Shown here in pieces: positions 25,778 through 37,293 of a DNA stretch of 64,000 bases (positions within the stretch are counted from its first letter, which is position 1; every line of letters begins with the position of its first letter). The notes under the pieces are model-generated. The model saw nothing but the letters and a program-made list of their open reading frames with translations. It was not told the origin of the DNA and searched no databases. Source of the stretch: Leclercia sp. LSNIH1 (lineage in GTDB: Bacteria > Pseudomonadota > Gammaproteobacteria > Enterobacterales > Enterobacteriaceae). The translations under genes and the position numbers were made by a program. Location of the stretch: assembly GCF_002902985.1 (NCBI RefSeq), contig NZ_CP026167.1, positions 2,170,001 to 2,234,000 on the forward strand, in the 5' to 3' direction.

Positions 25778-26737
25778 CTATTTAAATAAGGCCTCTAACC
25801 GCTCCAGCACCCGAGTGGCGCTGAAATAATCCAGACGGAAGGTCTCCGTCCCCAGCGCCCAGACGCGTTTGTTCTGCACCGCCGGCAGATGGGCCAGCAG
25901 GGGGTTGGCGTAGATCGCCTCCACATCCTTCCCATCCCCGGCAAACAGGAACAGCCCTTCGCCGTTCAGTCCGGCGGCCAGGTTTTCACCCCCTAACTGC
26001 ACAATATCGTGGCGCTTGCCCTGGCTCTGGGACGGATTCAACCCGGCGGGCAGGGGGGCAAGAGAGAAGCCGAGCTGTTGCAGCAGCTTGCCCTGCGCCG
26101 ATTCGGTGGTCCAGAGGTTGGCGCTGTGGGCGGCAGCGGTGTAGACGATGGCATTCACCGGCTGCGGCGGCAGCTTCATCTGCTGCTTCACCCGGGCGAG
26201 CTGCTTATCAAATTCCGCAATCCGCGCCGCGGCCTGCTGCTCCTGGCCAGTAATCGTGCCCAACTGGGTCAGCAGCGCCTGCCAGCTTTTATCGTCGTAA
26301 TTGATGATAAGCGTCGGGGCGATGGCGGAGAGCTGATCGTAGAGCGCGACGGCGGAATCGCCCCCGGTGGCGCTAATGAGGATCAGATCCGGCATCTGGG
26401 CGGCCACCGCTTCTGCGCTCGGCTCGCCGATGTAGAGCCGCGCCAGCTTACGCTCTTTCGCGATCTCTCCCCACTGGCGCAGGAAACCCTGATCGTCCGC
26501 CACCCGGTTATTCGGGGTGGTGGCGCCGCTGGCAACCACCGGGGCGTCAATGGCCAGCAGGGAGCCGGTGAGGGTCACGCTGGTGGAGACAATCCGCGTC
26601 GGTTTGCTCTCAAGGGTGTGCGTTCCGCGGCTGTCCGTCACCTGACGCGGCCAGTCGGCGGCGACGGCTGAGGTTAATCCTGAAAATAAAAGGCTGATAA
26701 AAAGCAGGGTGTTACGGCAATAGGCGCGCAGTTTCAC
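25778..26737 (-). CDS. fepB: Ferric enterobactin periplasmic binding protein FepB
   Basis: Binds ferric enterobactin in the periplasm and hands it to FepDGC. 319 aa with a signal peptide (basic MKLRAYCR, hydrophobic [13 protein letters not shown], cleavage after AVAA). The mature part begins [17 protein letters not shown] and contains the helical-backbone binding-protein segments [16 protein letters not shown] and [21 protein letters not shown]. The start is GTG 26737. It is monocistronic and divergent from entC with Fur-like sites between them. Confidence 0.95.
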   Translation of the reverse strand: MKLRAYCRNTLLFISLLFSGLTSAVAADWPRQVTDSRGTHTLESKPTRIVSTSVTLTGSLLAIDAPVVASGATTPNNRVADDQGFLRQWGEIAKERKLARLYIGEPSAEAVAAQMPDLILISATGGDSAVALYDQLSAIAPTLIINYDDKSWQALLTQLGTITGQEQQAAARIAEFDKQLARVKQQMKLPPQPVNAIVYTAAAHSANLWTTESAQGKLLQQLGFSLAPLPAGLNPSQSQGKRHDIVQLGGENLAAGLNGEGLFLFAGDGKDVEAIYANPLLAHLPAVQNKRVWALGTETFRLDYFSATRVLERLEALFK

Positions 26738-26764
26738 TAAGGGGCATCCTGTTTTTGTTGAAGT

Positions 26765-26786
26765 TAATGCTTCTCATTTTCATGAA
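26765..26786. promoter_or_regulatory. Fur-box-like site upstream of fepB
   Basis: TTAATGCTTCTCATTTTCATGA reads on the fepB strand as a run of (N)ATGAAAATGAGAAGCATTA hexamers, typical of Fur targets. It lies about 28 bases before the fepB start. Confidence 0.6.
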
Positions 26787-26877
26787 TGAGCCGAAGGGAT
26801 GCAAGCGATAGTCGCACAAGTTACACGCTGGGCTGTTGACACCATTGCGCTCTGGGATTAGGTTAGCCAGCGAAAAT

Positions 26878-26900
26878 ATAAATGATAATAATTCTTACTG
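26878..26900. promoter_or_regulatory. Fur-box-like site upstream of entC
   Basis: ATAAATGATAATAATTCTTAC contains TGATAAT-A-ATTCTTA, close to the Fur consensus, 25-45 bases before the entC start; the same position is a Fur operator in E. coli. Confidence 0.6.
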
Positions 26901-26924
26901 CTTTTATCATTTCAGGAGGATGAT

Positions 26925-28100
<1,176 letters not shown>

Positions 28101-28109
28101 GGATTAATC

Positions 28110-29708
28110 ATGACCCTTCCCTTTACCCGCTGGCCCGACGAATTTGCCCGCCGCTATCGTGAAAAAGGTTACTGGCAGGATCTGCCCCTGACGGACATTC
28201 TCACCCGCCACGGCGACAGCGACGCGTGGGCGTTAGTCGACGGCGAACGCCGCATCACGTACCGCCAGTTCCAGCAGTCCGTCAATAACCTGGCGTCTGC
28301 GTTGCAGGCGCAGGGCGTTCAGCGGGGCGAAACCGCCCTGGTGCAGCTGGGCAACGTCGCCGAGTTCTACATCACCTTTTTCGCCCTGTTGCAGGTGGGC
28401 GTGGCCCCGGTTAATGCCCTCTTCAGCCATCAGCGCAGCGAGCTGAACGCCTACGCCAGCCAGATTGAACCCGCGCTGCTGATTGCCGATCGCGCTCACG
28501 GTCTCTTTGCTGGCGACGACTTCCTCAACACCTTTATGGAACAGCACCGTTCCGTGCGCACGGTGCTGCTGCGTGGAGACGGGCTGGAGGCAGCGATTGC
28601 CCGCCCGGCGGAACATTTTATCGCCACTCCGACCCCGGCGGACGAAGTGGCGTTCTTCCAGCTTTCCGGCGGCAGCACCGGCACGCCGAAGCTGATCCCG
28701 CGCACCCACAACGACTATTACTACAGCATTCGTCGCAGCAACGAGATCTGCGGCATTACCGCGGATACCCGTTACCTGAACGCACTCCCGGCGGCGCATA
28801 ACTTCGCGATGAGTTCCCCCGGCTCGCTGGGAGTCTTTATGGCCGGGGGCTGCGTGGTGCTGGCGAACGATCCGAGCGCCACGCTCTGTTTCCCGCTAAT
28901 CGAACAACATCAGATCACCGTCACCTCGCTGGTGCCGCCTGCGGTCAGCCTGTGGTTACAGGCTATCAGCGAGGGGGCGGGCAATGCGCAGCTGGCATCC
29001 CTGCAACTGTTGCAGGTAGGCGGGGCGCGCCTTTCCGCCACCCTGGCCGCCCGTATTCCGGCTGAGATCGGCTGTCAGCTCCAGCAGGTGTTTGGCATGG
29101 CCGAAGGGCTGGTGAACTACACCGCGCTGGATGATACGCCGGAGCGCATCATCAATACCCAGGGCCGCCCGATGTGCCCGGATGATGAAGTGTGGGTGGC
29201 CGACGAGCACGGTAATCCGCTGCCGCGCGGCGAGGTGGGGCGCCTGATGACCCGCGGGCCGTACACCTTCCGCGGCTACTACAAGAGCCCGGAGCACAAC
29301 GCCAGCGCCTTCGATGAGAACGGCTTTTACTGCTCCGGGGATCTGATCGCCATTGACGAGCAGGGCTACATCACCGTGCAGGGGCGTGAGAAAGATCAGA
29401 TTAACCGCGGCGGTGAAAAAATTGCCGCCGAAGAGGTGGAAAACCTGCTCCTGCGCCACGAGGCGGTGATCCACGCCGCGCTGGTCAGCATGGAAGACAG
29501 CCTGCTGGGCGAGAAGAGCTGCGCGTATCTGGTGGTGAAACAGCCCCTGCGAGCGGTGGAGGTGCGCCGCTTCCTGCGCGAGCAGGGCGTCGCCGAATTT
29601 AAGCTGCCGGATCGCGTCGAGTGCCTGGAGGCACTGCCGCTGACGCCGGTAGGGAAAGTGGATAAAAAACAATTACGCCTGTGGCTGGTCGAACGGGCCC
29701 GGGGCTGA
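28110..29708 (+). CDS. entE: 2,3-dihydroxybenzoate-AMP ligase EntE
   Basis: Adenylates 2,3-dihydroxybenzoate and loads it on the aryl carrier domain of EntB. 532 aa, stand-alone adenylating enzyme with P-loop-like [15 protein letters not shown], aryl-acid pocket [38 protein letters not shown] and the C-terminal lysine in [13 protein letters not shown]. It lies between entC and entB with short gaps, all one operon. Confidence 0.96.
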   Translation: MTLPFTRWPDEFARRYREKGYWQDLPLTDILTRHGDSDAWALVDGERRITYRQFQQSVNNLASALQAQGVQRGETALVQLGNVAEFYITFFALLQVGVAPVNALFSHQRSELNAYASQIEPALLIADRAHGLFAGDDFLNTFMEQHRSVRTVLLRGDGLEAAIARPAEHFIATPTPADEVAFFQLSGGSTGTPKLIPRTHNDYYYSIRRSNEICGITADTRYLNALPAAHNFAMSSPGSLGVFMAGGCVVLANDPSATLCFPLIEQHQITVTSLVPPAVSLWLQAISEGAGNAQLASLQLLQVGGARLSATLAARIPAEIGCQLQQVFGMAEGLVNYTALDDTPERIINTQGRPMCPDDEVWVADEHGNPLPRGEVGRLMTRGPYTFRGYYKSPEHNASAFDENGFYCSGDLIAIDEQGYITVQGREKDQINRGGEKIAAEEVENLLLRHEAVIHAALVSMEDSLLGEKSCAYLVVKQPLRAVEVRRFLREQGVAEFKLPDRVECLEALPLTPVGKVDKKQLRLWLVERARG

Positions 29709-29719
29709 GGAGCAAGACG

Positions 29720-30574
29720 ATGGCAATTCCAAAATTAACCGGTTACGCGCTGCCGGGCGCGGCAGATCTGCCGACCAATAAAGTGAGCTGGACGATGGAG
29801 CCCGCGCGCGCCGCGCTGCTGATCCACGATATGCAGGAGTATTTCCTCAACTTCTGGGGCGAGAACTGCCCGATGATGGCGCAGGTGGTGGCGAACATCG
29901 CCCGGCTGCGTGACTACTGCAAACAGCAGGGGATCCCGGTCTACTACACCGCCCAGCCGAAAGAGCAGAGCGATGAGGACCGCGCCCTGCTGAACGACAT
30001 GTGGGGGCCGGGCCTGACCCGCTCGCCGGAGCAGCAGCGCATCGTGGCTGAACTGACGCCGGACGAAGCCGACACCGTGCTAGTGAAGTGGCGCTACAGC
30101 GCGTTTCACCGCTCGCCGCTGGAGCAGATGCTTAAAGAGAGCGGCCGCGATCAGCTCATCATCACCGGCGTGTACGCCCATATCGGCTGCATGACCACCG
30201 CCACCGACGCCTTTATGCGCGACATTCAGCCGTTCTTCGTCGCCGATGCGCTGGCGGACTTCACCCGGGACGAGCACCTGATGTCGCTCAACTATGTGGC
30301 CGGTCGCTCCGGGCGCGTGGTGACTACCGACGAGCTGCTGCCCTCGCTGCCAGCCAGCAAAGCGGCGCTGCGCGAGCTCATCCTGCCTCTGCTGGATGAG
30401 TCCGACGAGCCGATGGATGATGAAAACCTGATCGACTACGGGCTGGATTCGGTGCGGATGATGGCCCTGGCGGCGCGCTGGCGCAAAGTGCATGGCGATA
30501 TCGACTTTGTGATGCTGGCGAAAAACCCGACCCTTGATGCCTGGTGGGCGCTGCTCTCCCGCGAGGTGAAATGA
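29720..30574 (+). CDS. entB: Isochorismatase / aryl carrier protein EntB
   Basis: Bifunctional: the N-terminal isochorismatase (about 1-210) hydrolyses isochorismate, and the C-terminal aryl carrier domain holds dihydroxybenzoate for EntF. 284 aa from ATG 29720 (GAGGAG upstream). Hydrolase motifs LLIHDMQEYF, YYTAQPKEQSDEDR, VKWRYSAFHRS and GVYAHIGCMTTA are present. The carrier motif GLDSVRMMALA has phosphopantetheine Ser244. Its TGA overlaps the entA start. Confidence 0.96.
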   Translation: MAIPKLTGYALPGAADLPTNKVSWTMEPARAALLIHDMQEYFLNFWGENCPMMAQVVANIARLRDYCKQQGIPVYYTAQPKEQSDEDRALLNDMWGPGLTRSPEQQRIVAELTPDEADTVLVKWRYSAFHRSPLEQMLKESGRDQLIITGVYAHIGCMTTATDAFMRDIQPFFVADALADFTRDEHLMSLNYVAGRSGRVVTTDELLPSLPASKAALRELILPLLDESDEPMDDENLIDYGLDSVRMMALAARWRKVHGDIDFVMLAKNPTLDAWWALLSREVK

Positions 30575-31323
30575 TGCTGGATTTCACGGGTAAAACCGTC
30601 TGGGTGACCGGGGCCGGAAAAGGCATCGGTTACGCCACGGCCCGGGCGTTTGCGGCGGCGGGCGCGGAGGTGACGGGCTTTGATGTCGCCTTCCCGCAGG
30701 CGGAATATCCCTTTGCCACCGAAGTGCTGGATGTGGCGGATGCGCAGCAGGTCAACGCGGTTTTCGGGCGTCTGCTGGCGAGCCTCGAGCGGCTTGATGT
30801 GCTGGTGAATGCCGCCGGTATTTTACGCATGGGCGCCACCGACCAGCTCTCACAGGCGGACTGGCAGCAGACCTTTGCGGTCAACGTGGGTGGAGCGTTC
30901 AACCTTTTTCAGCAGACGATGGGCCAGTTCCGTCGTCAGCAGGGCGGGGCGATTGTCACCGTGGCCTCCGACGCGGCCCATACGCCACGCATCGGCATGA
31001 GCGCTTACGGCGCCTCGAAAGCGGCGCTGAAAAGTCTGGCGCTCACCGTCGGCCTGGAGCTGGCGGGGAGCGGCGTGCGCTCTAACCTGGTCTCGCCGGG
31101 CTCCACCGATACCGACATGCAGCGCACCCTGTGGAAAAGCGACGATGCCGAGCAGCAGCGTATTCGCGGGTTTGGCGAGCAGTTCAAGCTCGGCATTCCG
31201 CTGGGTAAAATCGCCCGCCCAGAGGAGATCGCCAGCACCGTGCTGTTCCTCGCCTCCGACCACGCCAGCCACATCACGTTGCAGGATATCGTGGTGGACG
31301 GCGGCTCCACGCTGGGGGCCTAG
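30571..31323 (+). CDS. entA: 2,3-dihydro-2,3-dihydroxybenzoate dehydrogenase EntA
   Basis: NAD-dependent short-chain dehydrogenase that makes 2,3-dihydroxybenzoate. About 250 aa with Rossmann motif VTGAGKGIGYA, NAAGILRMG, the catalytic Ser in VASDAAHTPRIG and YGASK, and C-terminal IVVDGGSTLGA. Two adjacent ATG codons (30571 and 30574) overlap the entB stop; the second has better spacing to GAGG. The entH start follows its stop with no gap. Confidence 0.96.
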   Translation: MMLDFTGKTVWVTGAGKGIGYATARAFAAAGAEVTGFDVAFPQAEYPFATEVLDVADAQQVNAVFGRLLASLERLDVLVNAAGILRMGATDQLSQADWQQTFAVNVGGAFNLFQQTMGQFRRQQGGAIVTVASDAAHTPRIGMSAYGASKAALKSLALTVGLELAGSGVRSNLVSPGSTDTDMQRTLWKSDDAEQQRIRGFGEQFKLGIPLGKIARPEEIASTVLFLASDHASHITLQDIVVDGGSTLGA

Positions 31324-31737
<414 letters not shown>

Positions 31738-31750
31738 AGAGTGCGGCTGT

Positions 31751-31812
31751 GTGCCGGGTGGCGCTGCGCTTACCCGGCCTACGGTTCGATGCGGCTGTTT
31801 GCCGGGTGGCAT
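31751..31812. repeat. REP sequences after entH
   Basis: One complete REP palindrome (GTGCCGGGTGGCGCTGCGCTTACCCGGCC) and the broken left half of a second one. Confidence 0.7.
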
Positions 31813-32001
31813 TTCAGCGCTGAGCCCTGTTTTAATTAAGGTCCTCCGCCGCGGGACGGGGTGAAAGTGATCGGCTTAACAATGTTATGTAAATGACTGG
31901 TTGGATGTCTGTTTTTACGTGTGGTTGAGTTGTTAAATCTTAAGCGAGTGTTATAGATACAAAATGTAACATCTCACTTCTGCGATGATGGAAACCATAT
32001 C

Positions 32002-34107
32002 ATGAATAACTCAGGGAAATACCTCATATGGGCAGGGCTCTCCGTGGTGGGTGCCTTTGCGCTGGGCTATATCGCCCTCAACCGCGGTGAACAGATCAAT
32101 GCGCTGTGGATAGTCGTCGCAGCGGTCTGTATCTATCTGATTGCCTACCGTTTTTACGGCAAGTTTATTGCCCATAACGTCCTCTCGGTTGACCCGACGC
32201 GCATGACGCCAGCGGTGCGCCATAACGACGGGCTGGACTATGTGCCAACCGATAAAAAAGTGCTGTTCGGTCACCACTTTGCCGCTATCGCCGGGGCCGG
32301 GCCGCTGGTGGGGCCCGTGCTGGCCGCGCAGATGGGCTACCTGCCCGGGATGATCTGGATCCTCGCCGGGGTGGTGCTGGCAGGCGCAGTGCAGGACTTT
32401 ATGGTGCTGTTCGTCTCCACCCGCCGCGACGGGCGTTCCCTCGGCGAGCTGGTAAAAGAGGAGATGGGCCCGACCGCCGGGGTGATTGCGCTGGTGGCCT
32501 GCTTTATGATCATGGTGATCATCCTTGCGGTGCTGGCGATGATCGTGGTGAAAGCCCTGACCCACAGCCCGTGGGGGACATATACCGTCGCCTTTACCAT
32601 TCCGCTGGCAATTTTTATGGGGATCTACATCCGCTACCTGCGCCCGGGGCGCATCGGCGAAGTGTCGGTGATTGGCCTGGTCTTCCTGGTCTTCGCCATT
32701 ATCTCCGGCGGCTGGGTGGCCGAGAGCCCAACCTGGGCGCCATACTTTGACTATACCGGCGTGCAGCTGACCTGGATGCTGGTGGGCTATGGCTTTGTAG
32801 CGGCGGTGCTGCCGGTGTGGCTGCTGCTGGCTCCGCGCGATTACCTCTCCACCTTCCTGAAAATCGGCACCATTGTTGGCCTGGCGATTGGCATTCTGAT
32901 CATGCGCCCGACCCTGACCATGCCGGCGGTGACGAAGTTTATTGATGGCACCGGTCCGGTCTGGTCCGGCAATATGTTCCCGTTCCTGTTTATCACCATC
33001 GCCTGTGGCGCGGTCTCTGGCTTCCATGCCCTGATCGCCTCCGGCACCACGCCGAAGATGTTGGCGAATGAAAACCAGGCCTGCTTTATCGGCTACGGCG
33101 GCATGCTGATGGAGTCCTTCGTGGCGATCATGGCGCTGGTCTCCGCCTGCATTATCGATCCGGGCGTCTACTTTGCGATGAACAGCCCGATTGCGGTGCT
33201 GGCGCCTGCCGGTACGGCGGACGTGGTGGCCTCTGCGGCCCAGGTGGTCAGCGGCTGGGGCTTTAGCATTACCCCGGATACTCTCTCTCAGATTGCCAAC
33301 GAGGTGGGCGAGCAGTCGATTATCTCCCGCGCGGGCGGTGCGCCGACCCTGGCGGTGGGCATGGCCTACATTCTGCACGGCGCGCTGGGCGGTCTGATGG
33401 ATGTGTCGTTCTGGTATCACTTCGCCATCCTCTTCGAAGCGCTCTTTATCCTGACGGCGGTGGATGCCGGGACACGTGCGGCGCGCTTTATGCTGCAGGA
33501 TCTGCTGGGGGTGATCTCCCCCGGCCTCAAACGCACCGAATCGCTGCCTGCGAACCTGCTGGCGACGGCGCTCTGCGTCCTGGCGTGGGGTTACTTCCTG
33601 CATCAGGGGGTGGTCGATCCGCTGGGCGGCATCAACACCCTGTGGCCGCTGTTCGGTATCGCTAACCAGATGCTGGCCGGTATGGCGCTGATGCTCTGCG
33701 CGGTGGTGCTGTTCAAGATGAAACGTCAGCGTTACGCCTGGGTCGCCCTGGTGCCAACCGCCTGGCTGCTGATCTGTACCCTGACCGCAGGCTGGCAGAA
33801 AGCCTTCAGCAGCGATGCCAAAGTGGGCTTCCTGGCCATCGCCAACAAGTTCCAGGCGATGATCGACAGCGGCAAGATCCCGGCGCAGTATACCGAGTCC
33901 CAGCTCTCGCAGCTGGTCTTTAACAACCGTCTGGATGCCGGGCTGACCATCTTCTTTATGGTGGTGGTTGTGGTGCTGGCGCTCTATTCTCTGAAGACCG
34001 GGCTGGCCGCCCTGAAACAGGACAAACCTACCGCGAAAGAGACGCCGTATGAGCCGATGCCGGCCAACTATGAAGAGATTGTGACCCAGGCGAAAGGGGC
34101 GCATTAA
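32002..34107 (+). CDS. cstA: Peptide/pyruvate transporter CstA (carbon starvation)
   Basis: Inner-membrane transporter induced by carbon starvation, linked in E. coli to peptide and pyruvate uptake. The 701-aa protein has about 18 hydrophobic spans and conserved CstA segments [47 protein letters not shown] (shown in parts) and [14 protein letters not shown] 32002 starts a typical cytoplasmic leader ([10 protein letters not shown]). The 190-bp upstream gap is AT-rich and probably holds the promoter; I could not place a convincing CRP site. ybdD follows after a REP. Confidence 0.95.
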   Translation: MNNSGKYLIWAGLSVVGAFALGYIALNRGEQINALWIVVAAVCIYLIAYRFYGKFIAHNVLSVDPTRMTPAVRHNDGLDYVPTDKKVLFGHHFAAIAGAGPLVGPVLAAQMGYLPGMIWILAGVVLAGAVQDFMVLFVSTRRDGRSLGELVKEEMGPTAGVIALVACFMIMVIILAVLAMIVVKALTHSPWGTYTVAFTIPLAIFMGIYIRYLRPGRIGEVSVIGLVFLVFAIISGGWVAESPTWAPYFDYTGVQLTWMLVGYGFVAAVLPVWLLLAPRDYLSTFLKIGTIVGLAIGILIMRPTLTMPAVTKFIDGTGPVWSGNMFPFLFITIACGAVSGFHALIASGTTPKMLANENQACFIGYGGMLMESFVAIMALVSACIIDPGVYFAMNSPIAVLAPAGTADVVASAAQVVSGWGFSITPDTLSQIANEVGEQSIISRAGGAPTLAVGMAYILHGALGGLMDVSFWYHFAILFEALFILTAVDAGTRAARFMLQDLLGVISPGLKRTESLPANLLATALCVLAWGYFLHQGVVDPLGGINTLWPLFGIANQMLAGMALMLCAVVLFKMKRQRYAWVALVPTAWLLICTLTAGWQKAFSSDAKVGFLAIANKFQAMIDSGKIPAQYTESQLSQLVFNNRLDAGLTIFFMVVVVVLALYSLKTGLAALKQDKPTAKETPYEPMPANYEEIVTQAKGAH

Positions 34108-34111
34108 CCTG

Positions 34112-34146
34112 TGTGCCGGGTGGCGCTAGCGCTTACCCGGCCTACC
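34112..34146. repeat. REP between cstA and ybdD
   Basis: Single REP palindrome TGCCGGGTGGCGCTAGCGC...CCGGCC in the 59-base gap between cstA and ybdD. Confidence 0.7.
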
Positions 34147-34166
34147 TTTTTTGTGAGAGAAGAGCG

Positions 34167-34364
34167 ATGTTCGATACCCTGTCAAAAGCCGGTAAATATT
34201 TAGGGCAGGCCGCAAAAATGATGATCGGCGTGCCGGACTACGACAACTATGTCGAGCATATGCGCGTCAACCATCCTGACCAGACGCCGATGACCTACGA
34301 GGCGTTTTTCCGCGATCGCCAGGATGCCCGCTACGGCGGTAAAGGCGGCGCGAAGTGCTGTTAA
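34167..34364 (+). CDS. ybdD: YbdD/YjiX family small protein
   Basis: A 65-aa cytoplasmic protein (DUF466-type) found next to CstA-family transporters; its exact role is not known, though relatives are needed with CstA/BtsT transporters. Typical features are [25 protein letters not shown] and the C-terminal KGGAKCC. ATG 34167 gives the E. coli length; an in-frame extension to 34113 would lie in the REP. It ends convergent to the antitoxin gene with a few bases of overlap. Confidence 0.93.
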   Translation: MFDTLSKAGKYLGQAAKMMIGVPDYDNYVEHMRVNHPDQTPMTYEAFFRDRQDARYGGKGGAKCC

Positions 34365-34765
34365 CCCTCTTTCGGTAAGTAGAGGCTGATCTGCTCCTGC
34401 TTACAGCCATAAATGGCCGCCAGCTTTTCGCGGGTGCGTTTTTGCGGGCGGGAATCCACGGCTTCCAGCTGTGATACGGCGGACTGGCTGATGCCCAGCT
34501 TGTCGGCCACCTCCTGCTGGGACAGGCCGCGGTAGATGCGCCAGGCCGCCTGCAGGCTGACATTTTCGCTATGCATTATGTTGCAGACCTCTCCCGGCAA
34601 GCCAACACTATCGTAGATATCTGATTCGTAAGGAATGTCTTCCCATTCGCTTTCATCGTCGTCATCCTGCTCCAGCATGGCTAAGCGCATGCGAAGATAG
34701 TCCCTGTACGGAATGACGGCATATTGCGTTTTTCCCTCTTCATCCTTAATCAACTGCACAGTCAT
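34361..34765 (-). CDS. Helix-turn-helix antitoxin of a RelE-type toxin-antitoxin pair
   Basis: A 134-aa protein with an acidic N-terminal half ([16 protein letters not shown], residues about 37-55) and a C-terminal XRE-type helix-turn-helix ([21 protein letters not shown], about 88-108 in two parts). That build fits an antitoxin that wraps the toxin and represses its own promoter. Start ATG 34765 overlaps the toxin 3' end by about 20 bases, so toxin is translated first as in HigBA-type modules. The stop overlaps the end of ybdD. Confidence 0.85.
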   Translation of the reverse strand: MTVQLIKDEEGKTQYAVIPYRDYLRMRLAMLEQDDDDESEWEDIPYESDIYDSVGLPGEVCNIMHSENVSLQAAWRIYRGLSQQEVADKLGISQSAVSQLEAVDSRPQKRTREKLAAIYGCKQEQISLYLPKEG

Positions 34766-35042
34766 ATTCCATCTGCTCCTCATGAAGATAGGTGGTTGTT
34801 GTTCGACGCTTAACGGATACCACATAACAGGTATCACTTTGCTGATTCTCAAGGGTGTAGATGACCCTGTAATCACCCACCCGCAATCGATGGTGGTTTT
34901 CGGGTGAGGACAATTTTTTAATATCCGCCACGGGAGCGGCGTGGTCATCCAGACTCGCCAGCCTGCGTGCAATGCGCCAGCGATAGCGGGGATCGATTTT
35001 CGCTAACTGTTTCTCCGCGGTTTTTGACCAGACAATCTTCAT
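34746..35042 (-). CDS. RelE/ParE superfamily toxin
   Basis: A 98-aa basic protein with the RelE-fold signature: KIVWSKTAEKQLAKID at the N-terminus, LRVGDYRVIYTLENQ in the middle and VVSVKRRTTTTYLHE near the end. ATG 35042 follows GGAGG. It would act as a ribosome-dependent mRNA interferase or a gyrase poison; which one cannot be told from sequence. It comes first in the pair, ahead of its overlapping antitoxin. The pair lies between ybdD and an SDR gene, an insertion relative to E. coli. Confidence 0.85.
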   Translation of the reverse strand: MKIVWSKTAEKQLAKIDPRYRWRIARRLASLDDHAAPVADIKKLSSPENHHRLRVGDYRVIYTLENQQSDTCYVVSVKRRTTTTYLHEEQMEYDCAVD

Positions 35043-35232
35043 CCGTACCTCCACTATACGCCCACACGAAATATAAGGAAATAATAAGACTATTAGATAA
35101 ATTCCGAATGTCTTATGGGGTACTGTAGGGCGAGGGGGAGAGCGGAAAAAGCGGCAAAAGTGAGTTTGTCGAGGCGGGTCGAAAACGCCTCTGCCGGACG
35201 ACAGAGGCTAACATCAAAACTGCGAGCAGGCG

Positions 35233-35976
35233 TCAGGCGTTCAGCCCGCCGTCCACATCCAGCCCGGTGCCGGAGATCTGCCCGGCGGCGGGGCTGGCAA
35301 GGAAGGTCACCGCGGCGGCGACATCCTCTGGCTGACCATAGTGCCCGAGGGCAATAAGCTGACGCTGGGAGGCGGCCTGATCGCCATCTTCCGGGTTCAT
35401 GTCACTGTTGGTTGGGCCAGGGTGAACCAGGTTGACGGTGATCCCGCGCGGGCCGAGATCGCGCGCCAGCCCGCGGGTCAGGGAGTTGAGCGCCGATTTG
35501 GTCATGGAGTAAACGGCGATGCCGGGCTGGGCAACGCGGTTCGCCAGACAACTGCCGATGTTGATGATGCGCCCGCCGTCGGACATGTGAACCAGCGCCT
35601 CCTGAATGGCGATCACCACCCCGCGAATATTGACGTTGATCAGGGCATCAATGTCCGCCAGGGTCATCGTCTCCAGCGGACCACCGCGCGCAATCCCGGC
35701 ATTGTTCACCAGGATATCCAGCCCGCCGAGGCTGCGCGCCGCCTGGGTGACGGCATCCTGAATCGCCTGAGCGCTGGCGCTGTCGGCCTGGATCGCCTCG
35801 GCGCGCCGCCCCAGCGCGCGGATCTCATCCGCGACGGCCTGGGCTTTATCGGCGGATTTCTCATAGGTGATAACGACATCGGCGCCGGCGCGTGCCAGGG
35901 AGAGCGCAATGGCACGGCCTAACCCACGACTGGCACCGGTTACCAGCGCCTTTTTACCTGTTAAGTCGATCTGCAT
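35233..35976 (-). CDS. SDR family oxidoreductase (BdcA-like)
   Basis: NAD(P)-dependent short-chain dehydrogenase, 247 aa. Rossmann motif TGASRGLGRA near the N-terminus, NNAG, catalytic Ser in IINIGSC, YSMTK, and end motif GTGLDVDGGLNA. The stretch around GHYGQPEDVAAAVTFLASP resembles E. coli BdcA and FabG-like proteins. The substrate is unknown. ATG 35976 has GAGG upstream; longer frames toward 36075 run into the hcxA end. It is an addition relative to the E. coli order. Confidence 0.9.
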   Translation of the reverse strand: MQIDLTGKKALVTGASRGLGRAIALSLARAGADVVITYEKSADKAQAVADEIRALGRRAEAIQADSASAQAIQDAVTQAARSLGGLDILVNNAGIARGGPLETMTLADIDALINVNIRGVVIAIQEALVHMSDGGRIINIGSCLANRVAQPGIAVYSMTKSALNSLTRGLARDLGPRGITVNLVHPGPTNSDMNPEDGDQAASQRQLIALGHYGQPEDVAAAVTFLASPAAGQISGTGLDVDGGLNA

Positions 35977-36037
35977 GATGACCTCGTTACGAGAGTGGTG
36001 ATGATCATCATTAGGTATAGAGGGCCAGTTCCCGGCG

Positions 36038-37135
36038 TCAATGCGCCGGGTGGCTGAAGTTTTCCACTTTTTCAAATGCGGCGCGCAGCACCTCCGGCGT
36101 CAGGGCGATCGGCAGGGCGTGGATCGACTCTACCGGGCGCAGGGTGTGGGCGATCACCCGGTCCAGCGCCTCGCGATTATGGATGTCAACCTCCAGCTCA
36201 CGCAAGGTGGTAGGCAGGTTAAAGCGCTGGTAGGCCGCGACCAGCTCGCGCAGCACCTCGTCCTGGCCGAGCAGGGCGCTCTGCACCAGGATCCCGTATG
36301 CCACCTTGGTGCCGTGGAGGAATGGCGCGGTCTGCGGCAGCACCGTTAAGCCGTTATGCACCGCATGCGCTGCCGCCACGCGGGTGTAGCGCTCCCCGAG
36401 CCCGCCGACCATGCCGCCACCGGCGATAATGGCATCCACCACGTCATGAAACTCACGCGTCACCTCGCGCCGCGTCTGGTCCGCTAACGCCTGCTCGCTG
36501 TGCGCCAGCAGCACGTCGCGGATCGCCAGCGCCCCGTTAATGCCGAGCCTCACCGTCAGCGGGAGGTGTTCGGGCTCTGGAGCCAGCACCACCGCTTCAT
36601 ACCATTTCGCCAGCGTGTCGCCGATCCCCGCCAGCAGGTACTCTGCCGGGGCGTTGAGGACGATCTCGGGCTCGACGAGCACCAGATAGTTGGCATCGTC
36701 AAAGATCTCAAAATGGAGCGCCTGCCCGGCGTCGTTGTACCACACCGACAGCGGGGTCCATGCCGCGCAGGTGGCCGCGATGGTGGGAATAGCCACCAGC
36801 GGCAGACCCAGACGGCGGGCCACCGCTTTAGCGGTATCCAGCAGCGCGCCGCCGCCGACGCCAATCACCACGCTGCGATCCGCGCCGGAGGCTTCTGCAA
36901 GCTGATTCACATCGCGCTTGCTGCAGTGGCCTTTAAAGAGCAGCCGTTTTGCTCCGGCAGCGTCAAAACTGTCCGGCAGGAACGGTCGGGCCCCGGCCAG
37001 GGCGCGTTCACCGTAGATCCATACCGCCCGGGAGAGTTGCTCCGGGGTAAAAAAATCGTCCAGGCGAGCCAGAGCGCCGCGGTGGGAGTAGTAGTTTGCC
37101 GGGCCGGGAACGACGCGGATGTCAGTGTTGCTCAT
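36038..37135 (-). CDS. hcxA: Hydroxycarboxylate dehydrogenase HcxA (iron-containing alcohol dehydrogenase family)
   Basis: NADPH-dependent reductase of 2-oxo acids, known in E. coli as HcxA/YbdH. 365 aa with nucleotide-binding motif GVGGGALLDTAKAVA, the IPTIAATCAAWTPLSVWY segment and metal-ligand histidines in AAAHAVHNGL and HGTKVAYG. Start ATG 37135 (MSNTDIRVVPGP) is chosen over the longer frame to 37183. In E. coli hcxA sits between ybdD and mtnE; here it is divergent from an ABC transporter. Confidence 0.92.
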   Translation of the reverse strand: MSNTDIRVVPGPANYYSHRGALARLDDFFTPEQLSRAVWIYGERALAGARPFLPDSFDAAGAKRLLFKGHCSKRDVNQLAEASGADRSVVIGVGGGALLDTAKAVARRLGLPLVAIPTIAATCAAWTPLSVWYNDAGQALHFEIFDDANYLVLVEPEIVLNAPAEYLLAGIGDTLAKWYEAVVLAPEPEHLPLTVRLGINGALAIRDVLLAHSEQALADQTRREVTREFHDVVDAIIAGGGMVGGLGERYTRVAAAHAVHNGLTVLPQTAPFLHGTKVAYGILVQSALLGQDEVLRELVAAYQRFNLPTTLRELEVDIHNREALDRVIAHTLRPVESIHALPIALTPEVLRAAFEKVENFSHPAH

Positions 37136-37293
37136 GAGGGTTTCCTTTTTGCGAAGCGCTAACCTGATGTTATGTCTGGACATCCGGATGGCTAATACTA
37201 TTTTGCTTTATCTTATGCTTTTTCCGTCGTTGCCAGCCAGCCAGTGCTGTGAAAAATTCTATAAATCAAAAGATTAATACAGGATTGCAGCGG

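Noticed and set aside
32011..34104. 697-codon open frame antisense to cstA
   Set aside because: Low-complexity His/Gln/Arg-rich product caused by codon bias on the opposite strand of a membrane protein gene.
34112..34166. Longer start of ybdD at 34113
   Set aside because: The extra residues translate a REP palindrome; the ATG at 34167 gives the conserved 65-aa protein.
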